54,809 nt of DNA, taken from the NCBI GenBank assembly GCA_020344055.1, contig CP070813.1, positions 708,678 through 763,486 of the forward strand, given 5' to 3'. The notes under the pieces are model-generated. The model saw only the letters and a list, made by a program, of their open reading frames with translations, was not told the DNA's origin and searched no databases. This stretch comes from Candidatus Zixiibacteriota bacterium (GTDB lineage Bacteria > Zixibacteria > MSB-5A5 > UBA10806). A program made the position numbers and the translations under genes. Positions 6,506-16,014 of this stretch are shown here, piece after piece. Position 1 is the first letter of the stretch. The number at the start of each line of letters is the position of its first letter.

Positions 6506-9175
6506 GTGGAAGTTATGACGAAAAAAATCCCAAAGGCTTATGAACCCAAAAAGGCGGAAGAAGTGTGGTATCCGCGCTGGGAACAATCGGGCATGTTTCA
6601 CGGGGACCCGGATTCCGAAAGGAAGCCTTTTTCCATAGTTATTCCTCCCCCGAACGTTACTGACATTTTACATCTCGGCCACGCCCTCAACAACACCCTT
6701 CAGGATATACTGATTCGGTGGAAACGTTCGATGGATTTTGAGGTAGAATGGATGCCCGGCGTGGATCACGCCGGCATAGCGACACAGGTTGTGGTGGAAA
6801 AAAACCTCACCAAAGAGGGGAAATCTCGCCAGGAGCTGGGTCGCGAGAAGTTCCTGAAAAAGGTGTGGGATTGGAAGGAAGAAAAATTCGATATGATCCT
6901 CAACCAGTTGAAAAGAATCGGATGCAGCTGCGACTGGGAGAGAAAGCGTTTCACCATGGACGAGGGTCTGTCCCGCGCCGTTAAAGAGGTGTTCATAAGG
7001 TTATATGAAAAAGGCCTGATTTATCGGGGGAATCGCCTTATAAACTGGTGTCCGCGTTGTTTGACCACATTATCCGACGATGAGCTCGAACGCGAGGATA
7101 TCGATACGCACCTGTGGTATATAAAATATAAGATTAAAGGATCGGACCGGTATATTACCGTTGCAACCACGCGCCCCGAAACCATGCTCGGCGATACCGG
7201 CGTGGCGGTCAATCCCAAAGATAAACGATTTAGGGATCTGGTAGGGAAATCTGCTATACTTCCAATTCTGGACCGCGAGCTTCCGATAATAACCGACGAC
7301 TACGTAGACACGGAGTTCGGCACCGGCGCCGTCAAGGTCACTCCCGCGCACGATCCCAACGATTTCGAAATAGGTGATCGTCATAATCTCGAGAAATTGA
7401 ACATCCTGAACGACGACGGCTCATTGAATGACAACGCCGGTAAGTTTTCGGGTATGGATCGATTCGCCGCCCGGAAAAAACTGGTCGAAGAGTTAAAAGA
7501 ACACGGCTACCTGGAGAAAATTGAAGATCACAAACTGGCGGTGGCGACCTGTTATCGCTGTGAAACGGTGGTGGAGCCGTATCTCTCGATCCAATGGTTT
7601 GTTAAGATGCAGCCGTTGGCGAAGCCGGCCGTCGACGCTCTGAAATCCGGGGAACTCAAGTTCCATCCTGCCCACTGGTCCAAGACCTACCTTTACTGGC
7701 TGGAAAATATCCGGGACTGGTGCATATCGCGGCAGCTCTGGTGGGGTCACAGGATACCGGCTTATTATTGTAAAGGTTGTGGGGAGATAATTGTTTCCGG
7801 AGATACTCCCAAGGAGTGCCCGAAATGCAAATCATCAAAAATCGAGCAGGATCCCGATGTTCTGGATACCTGGTTTTCATCCTGGCTCTGGCCTTTTTCG
7901 ACCTTCGGCTGGCCTGAAGATACGCCTGAAATCAGGAAGTTTTTCCCCACCAAGGCTCTTTTTACGGCATCGGAGATAATCTATCTGTGGGTAGCCCGGA
8001 TGATAATGGCATCTTACGAATTTACCGGGAAAATTCCTTTCAATGACGTTTATATACACGGCACCGTGCGGGATGAATTGGGAGAGAAAATGTCGAAATC
8101 CAAGGGCAACGGGATTGACCCGCTGGAAATAATAGATAAATTCGGCGCCGATGCCCTGCGGGTATCGATGATTCTGGCCACTCCCGAAGGGCAGGACCCG
8201 CTTATCAATGAGAAAAGCTTTGAGATCGGCAGAAATTACGCCAACAAAATCTGGAATGCGGCAAGATTCGTTATTACGAATTTAAACGGATTCGATCACA
8301 GAGCGGCATTGGATACCGATCCCAAAGAGCTCGAACTCCCCGATATCTGGATATTATCAAGACTGGCCAAGACAATCGGTCAGGTGAACAACTATCTTTC
8401 GGGGTACAGGTTCAATACCGCGGCCAGGACCGCCTATGATTTTATCTGGAAGGACTATTGCGATTGGTACCTGGAGATGATAAAACCCCGTCTCGCTAAA
8501 GACCGGCCCGAAGAGGTAAAAAATAGGGCCCGAATGATTTCCGGGTACGTGCTGGTGCAGATTTTACGGTTGCTGCATCCGTTTATGCCGTTTGTCACCG
8601 AAGAAATCTATCATATTTTGCCGGATGTAGGCGAGGACGAATTCCTCAATAGTCTGGGCTGGCCGGTACCGCCCTTGAAGTATATGAACGATGATCTCGA
8701 GAAGGATTTCGAACTGGTGCAGAATGTGATCGGGGCGATTCGCAATATCAGGGCGGAGATGGATGTGCCGCCCGGCAAAAAGGCGGATGTTTTAATAAAA
8801 ATCGCCGATAATAATATGATCGCCATTCTGGAAAATCAAAAAACCCAGCTGATCACGCTGGGCAAAATAGAGAATCTCACTATCGGTAAAGACGTCAGGA
8901 AACCGCCCCTGTCGGCTTCGGCGGTCATTTCGGCGGGTGAAATATATATTCCCCTGGAGGGCTTGATAGACCTGGAGAGCGAACGAGGCAGGCTTGAAAA
9001 GGAACTTCAAAAACAAAGGCAGTATCTCGAGAGAATCAAGAAGAAGCTTGCCAATGCGGATTTTCTGAACCGCGCTCCCTCGGAAGTAATAGAAGCGGAG
9101 AAAGAGAAAAAGACTATTGCCGAGGAAAGCATCAACCGCCTGAATAAAAACCTGGAATCTCTTGCCGGGTGGTAA
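6506..9175 (+). CDS. valS: valyl-tRNA synthetase
   Basis: Class I aminoacyl-tRNA synthetase charging tRNA-Val, about the usual bacterial length (889 codons). The HIGH region is PPPNVTDILHLGHAL (~50), with D in place of the common G after the T. The CP1 editing domain includes TTRPETMLGDTGVAV. The Trp-rich core is WGHRIPAYYCKGCGE with a CPKC zinc-type pair. The KMSKS loop is GEKMSKSKGN. The C-terminal ~60 residues are the typical coiled-coil arm (LEKELQKQRQYLERIKKKL). A GTG at 6506 (weak AGG upstream) and an ATG three codons later (6515, with TGGA upstream) are both possible starts; the ATG gives a more usual N-terminus. It is probably monocistronic. Confidence 0.97.
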   Translation: MEVMTKKIPKAYEPKKAEEVWYPRWEQSGMFHGDPDSERKPFSIVIPPPNVTDILHLGHALNNTLQDILIRWKRSMDFEVEWMPGVDHAGIATQVVVEKNLTKEGKSRQELGREKFLKKVWDWKEEKFDMILNQLKRIGCSCDWERKRFTMDEGLSRAVKEVFIRLYEKGLIYRGNRLINWCPRCLTTLSDDELEREDIDTHLWYIKYKIKGSDRYITVATTRPETMLGDTGVAVNPKDKRFRDLVGKSAILPILDRELPIITDDYVDTEFGTGAVKVTPAHDPNDFEIGDRHNLEKLNILNDDGSLNDNAGKFSGMDRFAARKKLVEELKEHGYLEKIEDHKLAVATCYRCETVVEPYLSIQWFVKMQPLAKPAVDALKSGELKFHPAHWSKTYLYWLENIRDWCISRQLWWGHRIPAYYCKGCGEIIVSGDTPKECPKCKSSKIEQDPDVLDTWFSSWLWPFSTFGWPEDTPEIRKFFPTKALFTASEIIYLWVARMIMASYEFTGKIPFNDVYIHGTVRDELGEKMSKSKGNGIDPLEIIDKFGADALRVSMILATPEGQDPLINEKSFEIGRNYANKIWNAARFVITNLNGFDHRAALDTDPKELELPDIWILSRLAKTIGQVNNYLSGYRFNTAARTAYDFIWKDYCDWYLEMIKPRLAKDRPEEVKNRARMISGYVLVQILRLLHPFMPFVTEEIYHILPDVGEDEFLNSLGWPVPPLKYMNDDLEKDFELVQNVIGAIRNIRAEMDVPPGKKADVLIKIADNNMIAILENQKTQLITLGKIENLTIGKDVRKPPLSASAVISAGEIYIPLEGLIDLESERGRLEKELQKQRQYLERIKKKLANADFLNRAPSEVIEAEKEKKTIAEESINRLNKNLESLAGW

Positions 9176-9266
9176 CAATATTATATTTGCCTGCAGGTAT
9201 TTAGGCATAGTCCCCAAAAATAACTTGCCCCATAAAAAAATATGCGATATGTTGGAATATGAAGTT

Positions 9267-9301
9267 GGTTGGAGCGTATATATATAGTAAACGCTCTAAC
9301 C
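9267..9301 (+). promoter_or_regulatory. 11-bp inverted repeat just upstream of the DUF4139 gene
   Basis: GGTTGGAGCGT (9267-9277) pairs with ACGCTCTAACC (9291-9301) with one G-U pair. The 13-base spacer ATATATATAGTAA resembles a -10 box. The right arm abuts the Shine-Dalgarno (GGAGG). It may be an operator around the -10 region or a leader hairpin that controls access to the ribosome site. Confidence 0.5.
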
Positions 9302-9312
9302 GGGAGGTAAAG

Positions 9313-10680
9313 ATGAAGAAATTTGCTCTGACGTTAACGGCAATTTCAATATTTTCCTGGCATGTCTATGCCGACGATGTTTCGCTGACAATCTACAACA
9401 ACAATCTGGGTCTGGTGAAACAAACCAGATCCCTGGAATTCGATAAGGGGATCGGTTTTGTCAGGTTCGATGAGGTGGCGGCCTTGATCGATCCCACATC
9501 CGTGCATATCAGCCCTGCAGCGTCGGGCATTGAGATTCTCGAGCAGAATTATCAGTATGATCTTGTTAACACCCAGAAATTGATGCAGAGATATCTCGGC
9601 AAGGAGATCAGTCTTCTAACCGAAAACGGAGATCTGCATCGAGGGAGTCTATTATCATTTGACGGAAAATATATCATGCTGAGAGGATCGTCCGGCGAGA
9701 TTACGGTTACCAACGCCGAGCAGGTGGTGGATTACCGGTTCGGTTCATTGCCCGAGGGATTGATCTTAAAGCCGACCCTCGTCTGGCTTGCGGAGTCGGA
9801 TAAAAAACAGAAGACCGGTTGCGAGGTCAGTTACCTGACCGACGGATTGAACTGGCATGCGGAGTATGTGGCGGTGGTGGACAAGGATGATAAGAATCTC
9901 GATCTCTCGGGATGGGTTTCTATCGACAATAGAAGCGGCGCCACCTATAAGGACGCTACCCTGAAACTGGTTGCGGGTGACGTTCATAGAGTTACCGAAC
10001 GACCAGTGGCCAGGGGACGGGCGGAAGCCCCTTATATGCTTGAGGCGAAAGCAGTGCCGCAATTCGAGGAGGAAGCTTTTTTCGAATATCATCTGTACTC
10101 GCTAACCCGGGCGGCGACGGTGGCGGATAATGAAACAAAACAGATATCGCTTTTCCCGGAGACGAAAACGACCGCGGAAAAAGTATATACGTTCGAAGGG
10201 CAAGTCTCCTACTGGAGATCCCGGCAGGGAAAATCAAAGATTAAGGTGAACCTGGAATTTGTAAACTCCGAAGAGCGAGGGCTGGGAATGCCTTTGCCGA
10301 AAGGCAAGTTAAGGGTCTACAAGGCCGACAGCAAAGGCCAGCTGCAGTTTATCGGCGAGGATCTTATCGATCATACCCCCAAAGACGAGAAGGTGAGGGT
10401 GTTTCTCGGCGAGGCGTTCGATATTACCGGCGAAAGGAAAAAGACTGACGTGGTTGATCTCGGTGAGTGGCATAGACGCGAAACTTACGAAATCAAGATT
10501 AAAAATCATAAAGACGAGGATATTGTCGTTACCGTAATAGAATCGACGCCGGGATGGTTCGAGTGGCATATCACCAGGTCGAACTATGAGTTTAAGAAAG
10601 TGAGCGCTTACAGGGTCGAATTTCAGGTGCCGGTCAAATCCGATAGCGAAGAGGTTTTAACTTACACTATAGAGTATTAA
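9313..10680 (+). CDS. exported DUF4139-family protein
   Basis: 455 residues from the ATG at 9313, which has GGGAGG six bases upstream; an upstream in-frame ATG at 9259 lies before the inverted repeat and is less likely. Residues 1-19 are a signal peptide (MKKFALTLTAISIFSWHVYA). The C-terminal half fits DUF4139, with the recurring pattern VSYLTDGLNWHAEYV, LDLSGWVSIDNRSGATYKDA and later ERKKTDVVDLG. The family is predicted to be beta-rich and periplasmic or surface-exposed, with no established function. Twelve bases separate it from the TPR lipoprotein, so the two probably share a transcript. Confidence 0.8.
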   Translation: MKKFALTLTAISIFSWHVYADDVSLTIYNNNLGLVKQTRSLEFDKGIGFVRFDEVAALIDPTSVHISPAASGIEILEQNYQYDLVNTQKLMQRYLGKEISLLTENGDLHRGSLLSFDGKYIMLRGSSGEITVTNAEQVVDYRFGSLPEGLILKPTLVWLAESDKKQKTGCEVSYLTDGLNWHAEYVAVVDKDDKNLDLSGWVSIDNRSGATYKDATLKLVAGDVHRVTERPVARGRAEAPYMLEAKAVPQFEEEAFFEYHLYSLTRAATVADNETKQISLFPETKTTAEKVYTFEGQVSYWRSRQGKSKIKVNLEFVNSEERGLGMPLPKGKLRVYKADSKGQLQFIGEDLIDHTPKDEKVRVFLGEAFDITGERKKTDVVDLGEWHRRETYEIKIKNHKDEDIVVTVIESTPGWFEWHITRSNYEFKKVSAYRVEFQVPVKSDSEEVLTYTIEY

Positions 10681-10692
10681 GATGGAGGAACA

Positions 10693-11712
10693 ATGAGGAG
10701 AGGATGGCTTAACGCAGCCGTGATTTTGATGTTTATTGCGTTCGCTCTTTCCGGCTGCGCCAACAAATGGGTAACGTCGGGAAAGATTGCAATGAACGGG
10801 AAGAACTATGATAAAGCTATTTCCGATTTCAAGAAAGCGCTGGAAGAGAACCCGGATAACGGCGAAGCCCACTATTATCTTGCCGTCTGTTACGAGGAGA
10901 GGGAAGATTACGAAGAGATGCTGAGGCATCTGGAATTGGCGGAAACGCTGTATCCCAAAAAAGCCGGCGATATGAAGGATTTGCGACAGGAGGGATGGAC
11001 AAAGCTCTTTGAGTCCGGCAGAGGAAAGGCCGAGGAAGAAAAGTGGGAAGAGTCCCGCGAAGATTTTTTGCTGGGTTCAAGAATATTGCCGTCAAGATAC
11101 GAAGCATTCAGCAATTTAGGTTTTGTCTGGCAGCATCTGGATAATAACGATTCCGCGTTTTTTTATTATTCCAGAGCCTATGAGATTGCGCCGGATGAAA
11201 TGCTGGTCCTGGAAAATTTCGCCAATCTTTGTTACAATGCCGGCAGATACGATCGCGCGCATGACTTGTACAAGGAGATACTTGAAAAAGATCCCGGCCA
11301 CGCGGGAGCCATGGCCAGGCTCGGCGATATCTACGGAGAGAAAAAGGAATTCCAAACGGCGATCGGTTATTACAACCAGGCCCTCGATATAGAGCAGGAT
11401 AACTGCAATCTCTGGTTCAGATTGGGAGTTCTCTATTTTCAAGAGATAAAAGACAACGATAGCGCCATAAACGCTTTTGGCCGGGCCGTGGAGCTCTGCC
11501 CCGAAGATAAGGATGCTTTTATAAACCTTTCCATAGCGTTGATAATGGGCGGGCGTTTTGACGAAGCGGTGGAAAAACTTTCGGGATACGTGGTGGATAA
11601 TCCGGACGATTGCACGGGATGGGATCTCTATAGCCAGGCTCTCCTTCGCAAGGGTATGAAAGAAGAGGCGCTGGAAGCAGATAAAAAATATAAAGAGTGC
11701 ACGGGGAAGTAA
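10693..11712 (+). CDS. TPR-repeat lipoprotein
   Basis: 339 residues. A type II signal peptide ends in the lipobox LSGC, with the lipidated Cys at 22. Tetratricopeptide repeats follow, seen as repeated A-x-x-x-x-x-A/Y-x-P units: DKAISDFKKALEENPDNGEA, DSAFFYYSRAYEIAPDEM, DRAHDLYKEILEKDPGHA, QTAIGYYNQALDIEQDN and DSAINAFGRAVELCPEDKDA. It is probably a periplasmic or outer-membrane-anchored scaffold; the partner is unknown, but its operon neighbour is the exported DUF4139 protein. GGAGG stands upstream of the ATG. A terminator follows. Confidence 0.88.
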   Translation: MRRGWLNAAVILMFIAFALSGCANKWVTSGKIAMNGKNYDKAISDFKKALEENPDNGEAHYYLAVCYEEREDYEEMLRHLELAETLYPKKAGDMKDLRQEGWTKLFESGRGKAEEEKWEESREDFLLGSRILPSRYEAFSNLGFVWQHLDNNDSAFFYYSRAYEIAPDEMLVLENFANLCYNAGRYDRAHDLYKEILEKDPGHAGAMARLGDIYGEKKEFQTAIGYYNQALDIEQDNCNLWFRLGVLYFQEIKDNDSAINAFGRAVELCPEDKDAFINLSIALIMGGRFDEAVEKLSGYVVDNPDDCTGWDLYSQALLRKGMKEEALEADKKYKECTGK

Positions 11713-11739
11713 CCTGGTTCTTAACAAATAATGAATAAC

Positions 11740-11778
11740 GGCAGCCCGTGCTTTTCAACCGTATGGGCTGCCTTTGAT
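11740..11778 (+). terminator. intrinsic terminator after the TPR lipoprotein
   Basis: GGCAGCCC (11740-11747) pairs perfectly with GGGCTGCC (11765-11772), extendable by three weaker pairs. The tail TTTGATTT is a poor T-tract. The hairpin overlaps an in-frame TTG (11774) of the next gene, which argues for the later ATG there. Confidence 0.6.
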
Positions 11779-11800
11779 TTCTGAGTTAGTTTTGAGATTT

Positions 11801-14242
11801 ATGTACGCTAAAGTCGCGTTCCCCCTACCCTACGTGGAACATTTCACCTATAAGGTCGATCCCGGAATGGCCGAATCCGCTAATCCGGGGATGCTGATCC
11901 TCGCTCCCTTCCGGAATCAATCCGCGGTCGGCGTGATTCTGGAGATCAGCGAAAAATCGGATTTACCGGACAAAGAATTCAGGGAAATAAGCGGGTTTGG
12001 CGATCCCAACCTGACGATAGCCTCCGATGTAACGGCTCTGGTGCGGCTTGCGGCCAAGCGATACGGTACCACCCCTGGTATAGTCTTGAAAACCGCCCTG
12101 CCCCCGGGTTCTCTTCAGATGCGAAAAGCGTATTTCTATCCCGGCCCCGTAGAATCGGAGAAGGAATTATCAGCAAAAGAGAGAGAATTTTTAGATTTTG
12201 TGAAATCGAATCAGGGCAAAGTATCTTATGGAGATTTAAGAAGTTTTGATGGAATAAATCGCCCGGCGGTTGACGGGATGGTCAGAAAAGGCGTTTTGTC
12301 GCTTTCGCGTTTCACGTTTTCTAAACGGAGCCTGATGAAAGGAAAAGAAAAATGGGTAAAGGCGGCCGAGGTAAAGACTACGGATTTTACGGGCCTGAGC
12401 GGCAAATCGAAAAAGCTGCTGGAATTCCTTGCCGGCCGCGAGGGTGGAATAAAATTCTCGGAGTTAAAGAGCTCGGGTTTTTCGCCGTCGTCAGCGAACA
12501 CTCTTTACCGCAAGAAGTTAATTGATTTCGAATTTAAAGACAGGGATCTGCCGGCGGCGGGCGGTCTGGACTCCCTTGTAGAAGAGAAGGTAGTGGAATT
12601 GACCTTGTGGCAGAGATCGGCGCTGGAAAAGATCGAAACCGCTTTGCGGGCGAATATATATTCCGGCTTTCTGCTTTACGGCGTAACGTCATCAGGGAAA
12701 ACCCAGGTATATCTCGAAGCGGCTCAAAGCGCATTGAGCCGGGGCAGGTCGGTTCTGGTGCTGGTGCCGGAGATCTCGCTGACCCCGCAGATAGTCGAAC
12801 GGTTCGAAAGGTTCCTGAAGCTGAAACCGCTGGTCTGGCATTCCGGCCTTACGCCGTCGGAGAAGTATTTGATTTACAGGACCGCCCGGACGGGCAAATC
12901 CCGGCTTTTAATCGGGGCGAGATCGGCTGTTTTTAGTCCTCTTCGAGATCTGGGGCTGATCGTGGTTGATGAGGAGCAGGATAATTCTTACAAGCAGGAC
13001 GATCCGGCGCCGAGGTACAATGCTCGCGATCTGGCTCTTGAACGGGGCAAAATCAATAACGCCGTGGTGATTCTGGGTTCCGCCACTCCATCCTGTGAGT
13101 CCTATTTTGCCGCTCGTGAAGGGGTCCTTGAATTGTTGACTTTACCCCAGCGGATAACCGGCGGTCCGAAACCCGAGGTGCGAGTCATATCCACGAGGAT
13201 CGATTCTGAGAAGGGGCAAACTTCGGTATTCCCGAAGGGATTCTGGCCGATCTCAGTCCCTTTGTATGAAGAGCTTTCAATCAGGCTGAAGCATCGCGAG
13301 CAGGTTATTTTGCTTTTAAACCGACGCGGATACTCATCTGCGGTGATCTGTTTCGAGTGCGGGTGGGTTGGGAAATGTCCCGATTGCGATATAGGGTGGA
13401 CATACCATAAAACCGGCAACAAGCTGGTCTGTCACTTTTGCGGAAAAGAGAAGAGAGGGTTGACCGTCTGCGGTCATTGTGAATCAACAAGATTGAGCTA
13501 CAGGGGGGCGGGAACTCAACGCCTCGAAGAGACTTTAAATAATTTATTTCCAAAGATAAGGATGGAAAGGCTCGATTCGGATGTTGCCTCAAAACGGCGC
13601 CAGTCACAGAATGTCCTGGAAAGTTTCGGCAGGGGAGATTTCCAGGTGTTGCTCGGTACTCAGATGGTGGCTAAGGGCCACCATTTCCCCGGGGTCGGAT
13701 TGTCGGCAGTAATAGGGGCGGATATCGGAATTTCTCTTCCGGATTTCAGGGCTTCCGAGAAGGTCCTGCAGCTTCTTATCCAGGCCGCCGGGAGGGCTGG
13801 AAGATCAGCAATCAAAAAAGATCCAGGGCTTGTTATGGCGCAAACGTTTTCACCTGACAACCCGATTTTTGAATATCTAAAGGACGAGGATTATACCGGG
13901 TTTCTGGAAAGCGAATTAAAAATCAGGGAAGAACTGGCATACCCCCCCTTCAATAGAATCGTACTGGTTATTGTTTCCTCAAAAGATAAGATGAAGGCGA
14001 AAAACGGTGCTTCGGGATTGAAAAATCAAATGGCGGAGATTATTGCCGAAAAAGAAATAAGAGCCCTGGGACCGGCGGAGGCCCCCATATTTAGAAGGGG
14101 AAATATGTACCGTTATCAATTACTGCTCAAAACGGATATCCTTATGGAACCCGGCATCGTATTAAAAAGTATTAATAGATTCGCGAAGGAAACAAAGGGG
14201 ATAACGGTGACTATCGATGTCGATCCCATGAACTTTCTTTGA
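11801..14242 (+). CDS. priA: primosomal protein N' (PriA replication-restart helicase)
   Basis: 813 residues from the ATG at 11801 (MYAKVAFPLPYVEHFTYKV is the normal PriA start; the longer TTG frame at 11774 overlaps a terminator). It restarts stalled replication forks. The order is: 3'-DNA-binding domain, winged helix, helicase lobe 1 with Walker A GVTSSGKT (residues 294-301), VPEISLTPQIV, HSGLT, the Walker B box, then an eight-Cys zinc region (CFECGWVGKCPDC ... CHFCGKEKRGLTVCGHC), helicase lobe 2 with GTQMVAKGHHFPGV and QAAGRAGR. The Walker B box reads DEEQ (390-393) instead of the near-invariant DEEH. Otherwise it looks intact. Confidence 0.95.
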   Translation: MYAKVAFPLPYVEHFTYKVDPGMAESANPGMLILAPFRNQSAVGVILEISEKSDLPDKEFREISGFGDPNLTIASDVTALVRLAAKRYGTTPGIVLKTALPPGSLQMRKAYFYPGPVESEKELSAKEREFLDFVKSNQGKVSYGDLRSFDGINRPAVDGMVRKGVLSLSRFTFSKRSLMKGKEKWVKAAEVKTTDFTGLSGKSKKLLEFLAGREGGIKFSELKSSGFSPSSANTLYRKKLIDFEFKDRDLPAAGGLDSLVEEKVVELTLWQRSALEKIETALRANIYSGFLLYGVTSSGKTQVYLEAAQSALSRGRSVLVLVPEISLTPQIVERFERFLKLKPLVWHSGLTPSEKYLIYRTARTGKSRLLIGARSAVFSPLRDLGLIVVDEEQDNSYKQDDPAPRYNARDLALERGKINNAVVILGSATPSCESYFAAREGVLELLTLPQRITGGPKPEVRVISTRIDSEKGQTSVFPKGFWPISVPLYEELSIRLKHREQVILLLNRRGYSSAVICFECGWVGKCPDCDIGWTYHKTGNKLVCHFCGKEKRGLTVCGHCESTRLSYRGAGTQRLEETLNNLFPKIRMERLDSDVASKRRQSQNVLESFGRGDFQVLLGTQMVAKGHHFPGVGLSAVIGADIGISLPDFRASEKVLQLLIQAAGRAGRSAIKKDPGLVMAQTFSPDNPIFEYLKDEDYTGFLESELKIREELAYPPFNRIVLVIVSSKDKMKAKNGASGLKNQMAEIIAEKEIRALGPAEAPIFRRGNMYRYQLLLKTDILMEPGIVLKSINRFAKETKGITVTIDVDPMNFL

Positions 14243-14285
14243 TTCTTGACTGCGAAATCACAAACAAATAGATTGGGTTTTTAAA

Positions 14286-14966
14286 ATGGGAATCGCGAGA
14301 CAAAAGATGATTACGATAGATGACGTGAAGAAGAATCCCTCCGTAACGGCGCTGGTGGAGAAAGCTGATAGCGTCCTGGGCGAGATAGGGTATACCGAGC
14401 ATGGGAAAAGGCATAGCTCCCTGGCCGCCAGGATCGCTTATAACATAATGATTCGGCTGGGCAAGGGTGAAAGGAAGGCCCAGCTGGCGGCCATAGCGGG
14501 CTATATGCACGATATCGGCAACCTCATCAACAGGGATTATCATGCCCAGACCGCGTCGGTTATGGCTTTTTCCATTCTCAAGGATATGGGAATGGATATG
14601 GCGGACATATCCGAGGTGATAGCTGCCATCGGGAATCACGATGAAAGGGACGGTTTTCCGGTATCCGATATCTCCGCCGCGGTGGTGCTGGCGGATAAAT
14701 CCGATGTTCATCGTTCTCGAGTCCGCAATACCGACCAGATAAAAGTCGATATTCACGACAGGGTCAATTACGCGGCCGAATCTTCTTTTCTCAAGATCGA
14801 GGAAAAGGACAAGATCGCCAGGCTGGAGTTGAAAATCGATACTTCGATCTCCCAGGTAATGGAGTATTTTGAAATATTTTTATCCCGTATGCTGGTATGC
14901 AAAAGAGCTGCCGAGTATCTCGGTTTGAAATTTGAGCTTGTAATAAACGACAATAAGCTTTTATAA
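14286..14966 (+). CDS. HD-domain phosphohydrolase-like protein
   Basis: 226 residues with an HD superfamily signature: H in RHSSLAARIAYNIM, then YMHDIGNLINRDYHAQTAS, a further NHDERDGFP, and a distal Asp in VVLADKSDVHRSRVRN. Such proteins are metal-dependent phosphohydrolases of nucleotides or phosphoesters; the substrate cannot be told from sequence. No strong Shine-Dalgarno is seen at 14286, and an ATG at 14307 is an alternative. It lies 43 bases after priA and 7 before purM, consistent with one operon. Confidence 0.8.
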   Translation: MGIARQKMITIDDVKKNPSVTALVEKADSVLGEIGYTEHGKRHSSLAARIAYNIMIRLGKGERKAQLAAIAGYMHDIGNLINRDYHAQTASVMAFSILKDMGMDMADISEVIAAIGNHDERDGFPVSDISAAVVLADKSDVHRSRVRNTDQIKVDIHDRVNYAAESSFLKIEEKDKIARLELKIDTSISQVMEYFEIFLSRMLVCKRAAEYLGLKFELVINDNKLL

Positions 14967-14973
14967 TACCGAA

Positions 14974-16014
14974 ATGAAAGAAGCGGAACGTTACAGGGAG
15001 GCCGGTGTCGATCTGGAATCCGCTGATAGAGCCAAATCGCGCCTCGGCGAACTGGTGCGTCGGACATTTACGAAGGAAATAGCCGGGGATTTCGGTGATT
15101 TCGGCTCGGCGTTTTCTCTAAAGGGTTACGGTGGAAAAGAGAAATACCTGGTTTCCTCCGTTGATGGAGCCGGCACCAAACTGAAAATTGCCTTTATGTC
15201 GGGACGCCATGATACGGTAGGGCGTGATCTTGTCAATCATCTGGTTAACGATATACTCTGCCTGGGCGCCAGGCCGCTTTTTTTCATGGATTATATCGGC
15301 CTGGGCAAGATGAACGAGGATATTGTTTTCGATATAGTTAAAGGAATGACCGAGGGCTGTAAGGAAAATGGCTGCGCGCTACTGGGGGGTGAAACCGCGG
15401 AGATGCCCGGTTTCTACGCCGATGGCGAGTATGATATCGCCGGATTTATCGCCGGTATGGCTGATAAAGACGCTATACCGGGAAAGAGCGCCCTGAAAGC
15501 GGGGGATTTAATAATCGGATTTTCCTCCAATGGGCTTCATACCAACGGATATACCCTCGCGAGAAAAGCGTTTTTCGATATCGGAAAAATGAAACTCGAT
15601 GACCTTATCCCCGAAACCGGTACCAGGCTCGGCGAGGAGCTTTTGAAAATCCATTTTTCGTATTTTAATACCATTTATCCTTTAATGAAAAAGAGACTGA
15701 TCAAGGCCGCCGCGCACATTACCGGGGGCGGTTTCGAGGGCAATATCTCGAGGATATTATCGTCAAAGGTGGACGCGGTCATAAATACCTATCACTGGTT
15801 CCCGCCCGGCATTTTCAAGGCCATAATGAGGCTGGCAAATGTCGGGGTCGAGGAGATGTACAGGGTATTCAATATGGGCATCGGTTTTGTTACCGTGGTT
15901 GGCGAAAGTGAGATCCCGAAACTCAGAAAATACCTGGACGCCGCGAATTGCGAAGTTGTTCCTATCGGCATGTTGAGAAAAGGCACCGGGAAAGTTATTC
16001 TCCAGTATGAATAA
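14974..16014 (+). CDS. purM: phosphoribosylformylglycinamidine cyclo-ligase
   Basis: 346 residues, normal length. It catalyses the ATP-dependent ring closure of FGAM to AIR in purine synthesis. Diagnostic segments are YREAGVDLESADRAKSRL at the start, SVDGAGTKLKIAF, HLVNDILCLGARPLFFMDYI, LLGGETAEMPGFY, GLHTNGYTLARKA and HITGGGFEGNISRIL. No other pur gene is in the window. Its last 8 bases overlap gpmI, so the two are probably translationally coupled. Confidence 0.97.
   Translation: MKEAERYREAGVDLESADRAKSRLGELVRRTFTKEIAGDFGDFGSAFSLKGYGGKEKYLVSSVDGAGTKLKIAFMSGRHDTVGRDLVNHLVNDILCLGARPLFFMDYIGLGKMNEDIVFDIVKGMTEGCKENGCALLGGETAEMPGFYADGEYDIAGFIAGMADKDAIPGKSALKAGDLIIGFSSNGLHTNGYTLARKAFFDIGKMKLDDLIPETGTRLGEELLKIHFSYFNTIYPLMKKRLIKAAAHITGGGFEGNISRILSSKVDAVINTYHWFPPGIFKAIMRLANVGVEEMYRVFNMGIGFVTVVGESEIPKLRKYLDAANCEVVPIGMLRKGTGKVILQYE

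Noticed and set aside
8792-9217. 141-codon minus-strand frame across the end of valS
   Set aside because: It is a shadow of the valS coiled-coil region; no ribosome site or known motif.
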